Assembly: GCA_937916465.1 (NCBI GenBank) | Contig: CALFTK010000061.1 | Location: 130,147 to 194,146, forward strand | Direction of reading: 5' to 3' | Source of the DNA: an uncultured Bacteroidales bacterium | GTDB lineage: Bacteria; Bacteroidota; Bacteroidia; Bacteroidales; Bacteroidaceae | DNA: 64,000 nt | Part shown: positions 24,137 to 32,227 of the stretch, piece by piece | Numbering within the stretch: the first letter of the stretch is position 1 | Layout of the letters: every line of letters begins with the position of its first letter | Translations under genes and position numbers: made by a program | The notes under the pieces: generated by a model | Told to the model about the DNA's origin: nothing | Database searches by the model: none | The model's input: only the letters and a program-made list of their open reading frames with translations

Positions 24137-26071
24137 ATGAAGATTCAAGTATTTCCATATAATGATTTCGTAATACCTTTTCTGATAGGTGTTGCGTTGC
24201 TCTTCATTATTTGCATCTACAAATATATAAGGTGGATAAGAATGTTTAGCGACAAGCAACGCGAGACTATTAGAAATAATTGGTTTTCCTGGAAAATAAT
24301 CTCTGCTCTATGGGAAATGTTTAGAGAGGGATTGCTGCATGTTAAGATATTCAAAAAGAATCTGTTGCTTGGTATAATGCATCAGGCATTTGCTTTTGGC
24401 TGGTTCTTGCTGATAGTAGTGGGATTTGCGGAAAGTACTCTTACTATTCAACATCTGCAACATGAAAATTCTATAGCCCGTGTTCACGAAATGGAGAAAC
24501 AGGGCAACTGGTATGTTAAGGAGAGTGGAGAGAGTGTATTGGATGAATTTACTTTAGAACAGGATGATGTATCGAAAATTAACTACAAACGCCCGTTTTA
24601 TGTAAGTATATTCTATAGGTACTTTATACATGAAGTGCCAACTTCGTTTAAACACGCCCATCTGTTTACAAATTTAATGGATGCACTGTTGCTGTATGTG
24701 TTCTTTGGAATGACTATGGCACTAATCAAGATTATGTATTCCAAGGCGTTGGGAATGAGGCGTACCACACGTCATACATTGGTGGACAGATTCTCTAAAT
24801 TTGCACTTTGGTGCATCTTCCCGCTTAGATTGTTGGCAGAATCGGTGACTGCATGTCTTTACGGTAATGGCGGGTTCTTTACTCAAACAGTAGGAAATCT
24901 GTTCGACCCTATGATAGTGCAAGGTATGGAACATTCGCTATGGATGTTCTATTCGCTAATGTTGGCGGTGTTCTTTGTAACAATGCCGTTTACTCGATAT
25001 ATGCACATATTTACTGAATTGTTCTTAATATATTTCAGAAAGATAGGTGTACAGGAGAGCAATGAAAAGAGTGGATATACAATGTTTGAACTCAACGCAT
25101 GTTCACGTTGTGGAGTATGTGTTCAGGGTTGCCCGTTAGATAAAGAGTTGGCCAATCACAGCGTTCAGTCTGTATATTTGATACGTAGCATAAGAAATCA
25201 GGAGCGTCCCAACAAAATTAAGATGATAGCTGATGATTGCTTGATGTGCGACCGTTGCAGTGTGGATTGTCCTGTTGGTATAGATCTAAATGCTGTACGC
25301 AGGATAGTACGTAATAAAGGAAGTCTGGACACACAAGGAAACTACTCTTATGTTCACGAAAACAAGTATTCTTTCAATGCCATAGGCAGAATAGTATATT
25401 TTGGTGGATGTATGTCACATTTAACACCGGGTATTACTGAATCTATGGAAAAGATATTCGAAGCCGCCGGACAAAAGTATTGGTATATGGATAAACAACG
25501 TTCTGTGTGTTGTGGAAGACCTTTACAGCAACAAGGTTTCTTGAATCAGGCAGCGGAATTGAGAGAAAAGAATAGCGATATGATAATGAAATCGGGAGCT
25601 CAGATGTTGGTTACATCTTGTCCAATATGTTATCAATCATTTAAAAAAGAGTATAATTTGTCTATACCGGTTCTTCATCATACCGAATATATTGATATGT
25701 TGATAAAAGAGGGTAAGATAAAGGTACGTAAAGACGATAGAAGAGTATCCTATCACGATCCTTGTGAACTGGGACGAGGTTGTGGTATATACGATGAACC
25801 GCGTAGTGTATTGAAGAGAGTTACAAACTTGCAGAAAACAAAGTATCAGAAAGATAAGAGTGTTTGCTGTGGTTTCAATCTGGGAAATACCGTTCTCTCT
25901 GTAGAACAACAAACAAAGATAAGGAATGCATCGTTAAAGAATCTGACTTCAGTTCCTGTAGATACTATAGTTACTGCTTGCCCTATGTGCAAAAAGGCAT
26001 TTGTTAGAGCTACTAATGAATATCCGGTTAAGGATATTGCTGAAATTGTAGTAGAAAACCTTATTAATTGA
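24137..26071 (+). CDS. Membrane HdrE-HdrD-like fusion (cytochrome b-type, 2x[4Fe-4S], 2 CCG domains)
   Basis: This 644-residue protein joins a five-helix membrane part to a cytoplasmic redox part. Helices are near residues 10-34, 76-104, 175-202, 220-240 and 265-305. His in GIMHQAF, MEHSLW and RYMHIF could ligate heme b, as in HdrE/DsrM/NarI proteins. Two [4Fe-4S] motifs follow (Cys322, 325, 328, 332 and Cys368, 371, 374, 378). Next come two cysteine-rich CCG domains: GGCMSH...VCCGRP...SCPICY and DPCELG...VCCGF...ACPMCK. CCG domains hold the noncubane cluster of HdrB/HdrD. The likely job is electron exchange between menaquinone and the soluble Hdr-like subunits. No hdrE-hdrD separation exists here; the fusion resembles DsrMK joined in one chain. 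Confidence 0.9.
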   Translation: MKIQVFPYNDFVIPFLIGVALLFIICIYKYIRWIRMFSDKQRETIRNNWFSWKIISALWEMFREGLLHVKIFKKNLLLGIMHQAFAFGWFLLIVVGFAESTLTIQHLQHENSIARVHEMEKQGNWYVKESGESVLDEFTLEQDDVSKINYKRPFYVSIFYRYFIHEVPTSFKHAHLFTNLMDALLLYVFFGMTMALIKIMYSKALGMRRTTRHTLVDRFSKFALWCIFPLRLLAESVTACLYGNGGFFTQTVGNLFDPMIVQGMEHSLWMFYSLMLAVFFVTMPFTRYMHIFTELFLIYFRKIGVQESNEKSGYTMFELNACSRCGVCVQGCPLDKELANHSVQSVYLIRSIRNQERPNKIKMIADDCLMCDRCSVDCPVGIDLNAVRRIVRNKGSLDTQGNYSYVHENKYSFNAIGRIVYFGGCMSHLTPGITESMEKIFEAAGQKYWYMDKQRSVCCGRPLQQQGFLNQAAELREKNSDMIMKSGAQMLVTSCPICYQSFKKEYNLSIPVLHHTEYIDMLIKEGKIKVRKDDRRVSYHDPCELGRGCGIYDEPRSVLKRVTNLQKTKYQKDKSVCCGFNLGNTVLSVEQQTKIRNASLKNLTSVPVDTIVTACPMCKKAFVRATNEYPVKDIAEIVVENLIN

Positions 26072-26079
26072 TTTAGAGT

Positions 26080-27135
26080 ATGGCAAATAGATTTTGGAAC
26101 GAATATCAAAAAGCAATAGCGGACAATCATTTTTATTATGAGCGCAGTTGCATTAGACAAACCTTTTTTCCCGGTTCGGAAACAGCGTTTCTTAAAATGC
26201 TGAGAGAAGAATTGGGTAAAGATATTCATGATGATTTTCGTCAGCATACCTGTACGGGTATTGGGTATCATGCTGATATTGTGCCACTGGAAACAACAAT
26301 GACAGTAGTGGCACGACTATTCTCATTGATGACAGAAAACGGTTATGAAAACTTTGTACCATCTTGTGTGACATCTTTCGGTATCTTTACAGAAATGGTA
26401 CACATGTGGGAAGAACATCCGGAACTGTTGGAAAAGACCAGAGAAAACCTTTGGAAAGCTTGTAAACGTGAATTTAACATTCCTAAGAACATAGCCCATC
26501 CATCCGATTTGGTATATCATTTCCGTTTTGACCTTAAAAAACTGATGAAATACAGTTTGGTAAATCGTTTTACAGGCAAGCCATTACGTGTAGTGGAACA
26601 TATAGGATGTCATTATGCCAAGATATTCCCTGATAAAGGGGTAGGAAAAGCTGAATTTCCATACGTATTGGCAGGTATGATTGAGGCCTGGGGTGGTGAA
26701 GTGGTAGATTATCCGGAGCGTCGTCACTGTTGCGGTTTTGGATTCAGACAATATTTGGTTCAGGAGAATCGTGGCTATTCAATTTCGAATACAAAAAAGA
26801 AATTGGAATCTATGGAACCATACGAACCCGATTTTATTGTTACCAACTGTCCGGGATGTACTCTCTTCCTAGACAGATGGCAATATACAATAGCAGAAAT
26901 GGAACATAAGACCTACGATAGAGAAGGGTATGGCATTCCTGTTCTGACATACGAAGAGATGGCAGGATTGCTTATGGGTTACAATCCGTGGGAACTTGGT
27001 CTGCAAATACATCAGGTTCAGGTAGAACGTCTGCTTGATAAGATTGGAATTCCATACGACCCTAAACAGAAGTATAATGCAGCTTCGGGTAAAATTCTCA
27101 GAGCCCCTGAAAAGCCTGAGAACCTATTGGTGTAA
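26080..27135 (+). CDS. HdrB-like protein with cysteine-rich CCG domain
   Basis: This 351-residue soluble protein has the CCG pattern of heterodisulfide reductase subunit B in its second half: HIGCHYAK, then HCCGFGFRQ, then NCPGCTLF (about residues 178, 218 and 265). The first half has scattered Cys (SCIRQ, HTCTG, PSCVTSFG) that look like a degenerate first CCG domain. The tail (GLQIHQVQVERLL) is family-like. It should hold the thiol/disulfide- or other substrate-converting cluster. It is 8 bp after the membrane fusion and 20 bp before the HdrA-like gene. Confidence 0.88.
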   Translation: MANRFWNEYQKAIADNHFYYERSCIRQTFFPGSETAFLKMLREELGKDIHDDFRQHTCTGIGYHADIVPLETTMTVVARLFSLMTENGYENFVPSCVTSFGIFTEMVHMWEEHPELLEKTRENLWKACKREFNIPKNIAHPSDLVYHFRFDLKKLMKYSLVNRFTGKPLRVVEHIGCHYAKIFPDKGVGKAEFPYVLAGMIEAWGGEVVDYPERRHCCGFGFRQYLVQENRGYSISNTKKKLESMEPYEPDFIVTNCPGCTLFLDRWQYTIAEMEHKTYDREGYGIPVLTYEEMAGLLMGYNPWELGLQIHQVQVERLLDKIGIPYDPKQKYNAASGKILRAPEKPENLLV

Positions 27136-27155
27136 TAATTGAATAACATTAACGT

Positions 27156-28172
27156 ATGAAAAAAGTATCTATAATAGGAGCCGGTCCTGCAGGTATAGAA
27201 GCTGCATCAGTATTGGCAAAGAATGGTATCGAGGTGATGCTGTTTGAAAAATCATCGTCTCCCCTGAATAATATTACAGACAAAGCATTCCTTTTTCCTA
27301 ATTTCCAGTCGGCAATGGAAATAGCTGACGATTTAAGTGGTCGTCTGTTGTTAGATGGCATTACTTTAGTACCTGATACTGAAATTGTCGATGTAAAATG
27401 GATGGGTTCTGAATGGAAGGTTGTTGATGCAAAAGGACAAACCTACGTGTCGGATGTGGTTTTGTTGGCAACGGGTTATCAGGCTTTCGATGCCAAACGC
27501 AAAGAGGAACTAGGTTATGGTATATATAAAGGTGTGATAACTTCTTTAGAAATGGAGAAGATGATTAAGTATAACCAGATACTGAATGTAAGTGGCGATA
27601 CTCCAAAGCGTATAGCATTTTTGCAGTGTGTTGGTTCAAGAGATGAAAAATCGGGCAATCATTACTGTTCAAAAGTGTGTTGCGTAACAGCAGTAAAACA
27701 GGCCATAGAGATAAAGAAGATGATACCGACAGTAGATATATCAATCTTCTATATGGATTTAAGAATGTGGGGGCAGGGCTTTGAAGAGATGTACAGAAAG
27801 GCACAAGAAGAGTATGGTATAAATTTTGTGCGTGGACGTATTTCGGAAGCTGCTGCTACTTTCGACAGTAAAGTTCAGCTGAAATCGGAAGATACGTTAA
27901 TGGGCGTGCCTCTTAAAATGACTGCCGATTTGTTGGTGTTGATGGTAGGTATGGAACCGTCGTCAGGGACCAAAAAACTGGCTTCCAAATGTGAAGTTTG
28001 TGGTGATTATGGTTTTGTAAAGACTATCAGTCCGCATCTGTACGATAATGAAACCGGAAAACCGGGACTATTTGCTGCAGGAACCTGCAAACGTCCAAAT
28101 TGTATTGAAGATACTGTTAATGATGCACGTTCTGCAGCTTTGGCTATTATTGAATATTTAAATACTATATGA
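27156..28172 (+). CDS. HdrA-like FAD protein
   Basis: This 338-residue flavoprotein starts with the dinucleotide-binding motif IIGAGPAGIEAA and ends with a second FAD contact (GLFAAGTCKRPN). The block FLQCVGSRDEKSG..YCSKVCC at about 150-172 is the signature of HdrA/QmoA proteins. It lacks the ferredoxin domains of methanogen HdrA, so it is a minimal core. It likely receives electrons from, or gives them to, NAD(P)H or ferredoxin and pairs with the two HdrC-like proteins. Its TGA overlaps the start of the beta-barrel gene. Confidence 0.88.
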   Translation: MKKVSIIGAGPAGIEAASVLAKNGIEVMLFEKSSSPLNNITDKAFLFPNFQSAMEIADDLSGRLLLDGITLVPDTEIVDVKWMGSEWKVVDAKGQTYVSDVVLLATGYQAFDAKRKEELGYGIYKGVITSLEMEKMIKYNQILNVSGDTPKRIAFLQCVGSRDEKSGNHYCSKVCCVTAVKQAIEIKKMIPTVDISIFYMDLRMWGQGFEEMYRKAQEEYGINFVRGRISEAAATFDSKVQLKSEDTLMGVPLKMTADLLVLMVGMEPSSGTKKLASKCEVCGDYGFVKTISPHLYDNETGKPGLFAAGTCKRPNCIEDTVNDARSAALAIIEYLNTI

Positions 28173-28735
28173 TGAAACGATACCTGCTGTTGTTTGTGTT
28201 GTCGTTTTCGGTAGTCATGGCTTCGGCTTCCGGGAGTGTTAAAAAGAATAATCTTAAAACGACCGTGTTGTCATATATCACCGGATCGGCAAAGATTACA
28301 TACGAAAGAGCATTGTTTGAAGGACAGTCTGTTGAATTTACAGCAGGCAGGATAGGTGTAGGTGGCGATGCAAAGCATAACAATCCAAAGGGAGTAACCA
28401 CAAGAGTAGCGTATAAATGGATGTTTCCCTTTTCGTATAAGAAAAATAATCCGTTAGATGGGTTCTATTTGAAACCGGAACTTGCATATTCTCGTTACAG
28501 CCATGAACATACAGTGGAAAACGCACTTAATCAAAAAACAATCTGGCGAACTGCGCTTATGGCTTGCGTGGGTTGGCAGTGCGTAAAAGATTGGTTTGTG
28601 TTTGATTTTTATATAGGAGCAGGTGGAGCTGTAGGTGATAAATGTCCCGATAACTATTATCATGGATTTATAGGCATTAATCCTGAATCGAATACAGCAC
28701 TTACTTTTGGACTGAAATTGGGATTCGCAATATAA
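28169..28735 (+). CDS. Small outer-membrane beta-barrel protein (DUF3575-like)
   Basis: This 188-residue exported protein begins with a signal peptide (MKRYLLLFVLSFSVVMASA). The rest alternates hydrophobic and polar residues in strands and ends in LTFGLKLGFAI, the terminal-strand pattern of outer-membrane barrels. ATGATG gives two possible starts, at 28169 or 28172; both overlap the hdrA-like stop, so translation is coupled to the Hdr operon. A functional tie to that redox system is only suggested by this overlap. The family name is tentative. Confidence 0.7.
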   Translation: MMKRYLLLFVLSFSVVMASASGSVKKNNLKTTVLSYITGSAKITYERALFEGQSVEFTAGRIGVGGDAKHNNPKGVTTRVAYKWMFPFSYKKNNPLDGFYLKPELAYSRYSHEHTVENALNQKTIWRTALMACVGWQCVKDWFVFDFYIGAGGAVGDKCPDNYYHGFIGINPESNTALTFGLKLGFAI

Positions 28736-28740
28736 TAAGA

Positions 28741-28776
28741 ATAGGGCTGATGTTAATACTCAGCCCTATCTCTTTT
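28741..28776 (+). terminator. Terminator after the Hdr-like operon
   Basis: The perfect stem ATAGGGCTGA/TCAGCCCTAT (28741-28750, 28760-28769) is followed by CTCTTTT. It lies between convergent operons. Confidence 0.8.
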
Positions 28777-28796
28777 AGTGTATTACTCTGTTGAAT

Positions 28797-29597
28797 TTAC
28801 ATAGCATCTATGGTACGTGCAATTTTTGCACATAGGGCAGGGAAGAATCGCTTGATGTAAACCATTAGCAATTCATATTTACCAACCAGCACTTCACGTT
28901 TCTTCTTATATACTGCCTTTACAATCTTTTTGCCTGCCACTTCCGAAGTACAACCTCCTGCCTGACCGGCATCCATCTTACCATGTTGTTTGCCATCCTT
29001 TTCCAATGCGTAGAAAGAGATTTTGGTTTGAACACGTCCCGGACATACTACAGTTACGCGAATATTATCATTATAGTATTCTGCCTGAATAGTTTCAAAG
29101 AATCCATATAGAGCATGCTTAGATGAACTGTAAGCACATCTTAATGGGAATCCAAAACGTCCGTTGATACTTGTTGTAACAACTAACTGTCCGCCACCAC
29201 GTTCTACCATTTTAGGAAGGATGATTTTAGTCATAATAATAGGTGCAAAATAGTTAATATCCATCACCTTGTTAATAACCTTCATTTCGGTATCTATGGT
29301 TTTGCTACGTTGGCTTATACCTGCATTGTTGTAGAATACATCTATATATCCAAATACATTCCAAGCCTTTTCAGCAAGTTCTGCTACCTGATCTTTTTGT
29401 GACAGGTCAAATGGTAGTGCTTCTGCTTTTGGAGAACCCAGTTCTTCGCATTTCTTGCATACCTGTTGTAACAAATCTGCTTCCAATGCAGTCAGAATAA
29501 GTTTTGCACCCTCTTTGGCAAATTCATATGCAGTAGCTTCACCTATACCCGATGATGAACCGGTTATCCAAACTACTTTATCTTGAAACTTCTTCAT
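28797..29597 (-). CDS. Short-chain dehydrogenase/reductase, candidate 3-ketocapnine reductase
   Basis: This 266-residue classical SDR has the cofactor motif TGSSSGIGEA at residues 12-21, NNAG near 90, catalytic Ser in TTSINGRFG, and YSSSK (Tyr and Lys). The C-terminal hydrophobic segment (LLMVYIKRFFPALCAKIA) suggests membrane association, as in lipid-modifying DHRS7-like SDRs. It is the third gene of an operon after an AOS-family acyltransferase and a cysteate synthase, with 4 bp to the latter. The third chemical step expected for sulfonolipid bases is reduction of the 3-keto group, which an SDR would do. The family is certain; the substrate is inferred. Confidence 0.85.
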   Translation of the reverse strand: MKKFQDKVVWITGSSSGIGEATAYEFAKEGAKLILTALEADLLQQVCKKCEELGSPKAEALPFDLSQKDQVAELAEKAWNVFGYIDVFYNNAGISQRSKTIDTEMKVINKVMDINYFAPIIMTKIILPKMVERGGGQLVVTTSINGRFGFPLRCAYSSSKHALYGFFETIQAEYYNDNIRVTVVCPGRVQTKISFYALEKDGKQHGKMDAGQAGGCTSEVAGKKIVKAVYKKKREVLVGKYELLMVYIKRFFPALCAKIARTIDAM

Positions 29598-29601
29598 ATT
29601 G

Positions 29602-30822
29602 TCAATCTTTGTCTATTTCTTCCTTGAACCATTGTGCTCTGCCACAACCTTCGCCGGTATTCAGCATTACCAAATCGCCATTCTTAATCTTTCCCTGTCT
29701 AAGAGCTTCGTAGAAACCTGCAAAACATACTACAGAAGCAGGACCTAAATAGATACCTTTCTCTTTTTTTATAATCTTGCCATATTCTACCAAATCCGAT
29801 TCTTTTACTCTGATAAAAGAACCGTTGCTATTCTTTACAATTGGACCAACTATTGGATACATACCCGGTGTGCCTGCAGAAAGAATGGATATTCTGGTTT
29901 TTGGCTCTACTGAAGGGTAGTTCTTTTCATACCCTTCTGGGAAATTGTTGGCAGTTGCCCATTCCCAAGCCTGTACCATTGGGTCGCAGGTATCCTGCTG
30001 TACCAGAAGCATGCGAGGCATTTTATGTTCAGGATGTGTAGAGGCTATCTCTCTCATACCTTTTTCGTAAGCAATAGGGCTGGTACCACCTGCAACAGCC
30101 TGCATATATACATCCGGAATTCTACCTAATTGACGCAGACACTCAAAAACAAGTGTCTTTTTTGCTTCAATACGGATAGGGTCAATATTTCCGGCTGATA
30201 TCATTACATTCTGCTCTTTGTGGAAATCGGCAGCAGCCTTTTTGGCTACACCATAATTGCCGTCACAAATAACCAAATCCTGACCTGTGGCACGTACAGC
30301 ATCAATGGAGTCCTGGTACATATCTTCCGGTACAAACAGATGGAATCTTTTTCCGGCCTTTGCCAAATAGGTACTATAGGCGGTTCCGGCATTGCCTGTT
30401 GATGCAAGACAATAATCTTCTACATTATTCTCTTTAAAAACAGTGGCAGCAAGTGATGCTGCAATATCTTTAAATGTGCCGGTACCTCCGTTCAAATCGT
30501 TGCGGCAAACAGTAACCTTACAATCTATACCGTAATTCTGTTTTGCATAATCGGCCAGAAACTGCCACTCTTCAATTGGCACTGCGCCTTCATTGCAAGA
30601 TACAATGTTTTCTTTGCTCTCTATAGGCAGAAAATCGAAATAGTGATAGAAACTATCGGTTTTCTGTTCTTTGTTGCAGAGATTGTTCAACTCTTTGTAG
30701 TCCGATGTATATGACACTTCTGCATGGTTGCTTCCGCAATCACACAGTTGGTCATTTTTGAACCAAGTGGCAAAGTCACCAATGACTTTGCCACATTTCC
30801 TGCAAACTAACTGATACTTCAT
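29602..30822 (-). CDS. Cysteate synthase (threonine synthase-like PLP enzyme)
   Basis: This 406-residue fold-type II PLP enzyme has an N-terminal zinc ribbon (CRKCGKV...CDCGSN, four Cys in residues 7-30), the PLP Lys in GGTGTFKDIA near 117, the phosphate-side ASTGNAGTA motif near 142, and AVAGGTSP. The pattern matches the cysteate synthase branch of threonine synthases, which forms L-cysteate from O-phosphoserine and sulfite. Bacteroidetes normally use a different, longer threonine synthase. It lies between an AOS-family acyltransferase (34 bp upstream) and an SDR (4 bp downstream), which supports a sulfonolipid role. A plain threonine synthase is the alternative. Confidence 0.8.
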   Translation of the reverse strand: MKYQLVCRKCGKVIGDFATWFKNDQLCDCGSNHAEVSYTSDYKELNNLCNKEQKTDSFYHYFDFLPIESKENIVSCNEGAVPIEEWQFLADYAKQNYGIDCKVTVCRNDLNGGTGTFKDIAASLAATVFKENNVEDYCLASTGNAGTAYSTYLAKAGKRFHLFVPEDMYQDSIDAVRATGQDLVICDGNYGVAKKAAADFHKEQNVMISAGNIDPIRIEAKKTLVFECLRQLGRIPDVYMQAVAGGTSPIAYEKGMREIASTHPEHKMPRMLLVQQDTCDPMVQAWEWATANNFPEGYEKNYPSVEPKTRISILSAGTPGMYPIVGPIVKNSNGSFIRVKESDLVEYGKIIKKEKGIYLGPASVVCFAGFYEALRQGKIKNGDLVMLNTGEGCGRAQWFKEEIDKD

Positions 30823-30856
30823 TTCAGTGCAGTTTTGGTATATTTATACTTTTGTT

Positions 30857-32119
30857 TTATGCTTTCTTGAATACGTTCATATCCTGTATTCCACCTGCAT
30901 AGTAACCTGAATCAAGTTTCTTCTTAACTTCCTTGAATACCTGGATAGTACGATCAACCTGTTCCAAAGTATGTGAAGCAGTAGGAATGATACGCAACAT
31001 AAGCTGTCCTTTTGGTATAACAGGATATGTAACGATAGAACAGAAGATACCGTAGTTTTCACGCAGGTCAACCACAACGTTTGTACCTTCGTTTACGCCA
31101 CCTTCAAAGTAGATAGGAGTAACAGGTGATTCTGTTGCACCCATGTTGAAACCTTCAGCACGGAAACCATCCTGCAGAGCATTTACTATAGTCCACAGTT
31201 TGTCTTTCAGTTCAGGATGTGATTTGATAAGGTCAAGACGTTTCTGGTTACCTATAACCAATGGCAGTGGAAGCGACTTAGCGTAAATCTGTGAACGCAT
31301 GTTACACTTCAAGTGGTCAATAATTTCAGGTTCAGAACTTACTACACCACCAATGCTTGCCATACTCTTTGCAAATGCATCGAATATTACGTCAATTTCA
31401 TCAGTTACACCATAATGTTCAGCTGTACCACGACCTGTTGCACCCATTGTACCAAAACCGTGAGCATCGTCAATAAGTATTCTGAATGGATATTTCTTCT
31501 TCAGTTCTACAATGTCTGCCAAATGACCCAAGTCACCAGCCATACCGAATACACCTTCTGTAATAACAAGAACGCCACCGCCTTGTTCGTCAGCCAGTTT
31601 GCATGCATGGTTGAGCTGTTTTTCCAGACTTACCATGTCGTTATGTGCAAAAGCAAAACGTTTTGCAAGGCTTAGACGCATACCGTCAAGAATACAAGCG
31701 TGTGATTCTGAATCATATACTATAACGTCTCTACGGCTGGTAAGAACGTCAATAATGGATATCATACCCATATAACCGAAGTTCAAGCAAAGACCTGCCG
31801 GTTTTCCTATAAATTCAGAGAAATCTTTTTCAAACTTAATATGATGATCTGTGTTACCTGACATCATACGAGCACCCATTGGAGCACCAAGACCATACTG
31901 AGCTGCTGCTTCTGCATCGGCTTTTCTTACTTCAGGATGGTTAGCCAATCCAAGGTAGTTGTTCAAACTCCAGTTAAGAACCGGCTTGCCATTGAATTCC
32001 ATTTCCGGACCTATTTCACCTACAAGGCGTGGGAACATAAAATAACCATCGCCAATACCCTGATACTGTCCAAGTGGACCCGGTGTGGCCTTAATCCTCT
32101 CAAAAATGTCTTTAATCAT
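30857..32119 (-). CDS. Alpha-oxoamine synthase family PLP enzyme, candidate cysteate fatty-acyltransferase
   Basis: This 420-residue fold-type I PLP enzyme belongs to the family of serine palmitoyltransferase and 2-amino-3-ketobutyrate CoA ligase. Seen are NNYLGLANHP, the Gly-rich substrate loop GLGAPMGARMMSGN, YDSESHACILDG, IDDAHGFGTMG (PLP-stacking Asp/His) and the Schiff-base Lys in DAFAKSMASIGG. It condenses an amino acid with an acyl thioester with loss of CO2. Next to a cysteate synthase and an SDR, cysteate is the likely amino acid, giving 3-ketocapnine. Serine palmitoyltransferase or Kbl remain possible by sequence alone. Confidence 0.82.
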   Translation of the reverse strand: MIKDIFERIKATPGPLGQYQGIGDGYFMFPRLVGEIGPEMEFNGKPVLNWSLNNYLGLANHPEVRKADAEAAAQYGLGAPMGARMMSGNTDHHIKFEKDFSEFIGKPAGLCLNFGYMGMISIIDVLTSRRDVIVYDSESHACILDGMRLSLAKRFAFAHNDMVSLEKQLNHACKLADEQGGGVLVITEGVFGMAGDLGHLADIVELKKKYPFRILIDDAHGFGTMGATGRGTAEHYGVTDEIDVIFDAFAKSMASIGGVVSSEPEIIDHLKCNMRSQIYAKSLPLPLVIGNQKRLDLIKSHPELKDKLWTIVNALQDGFRAEGFNMGATESPVTPIYFEGGVNEGTNVVVDLRENYGIFCSIVTYPVIPKGQLMLRIIPTASHTLEQVDRTIQVFKEVKKKLDSGYYAGGIQDMNVFKKA

Positions 32120-32227
32120 AACGATTTAATATTAAATAGTACTAATTATTTCTATTGTTTATTGACGCGAAAGTACAAATTTTAACTCTAATAATAGCAA
32201 TATTAAATTAAAAAGAGAGCAACTTGA

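Noticed and set aside
22086..28172. Sulfur-oxidising sHdr or methanogen HdrABC-Mvh pathway
   Set aside because: No lipoate-binding protein, hydrogenase or MvhD is present, HdrD and HdrE are fused, and a VOC gene leads the operon.
29602..30822. Ordinary threonine synthase
   Set aside because: The zinc-ribbon form next to an acyltransferase and SDR fits cysteate synthase better, and no thrA/thrB is nearby; kept as an alternative only.
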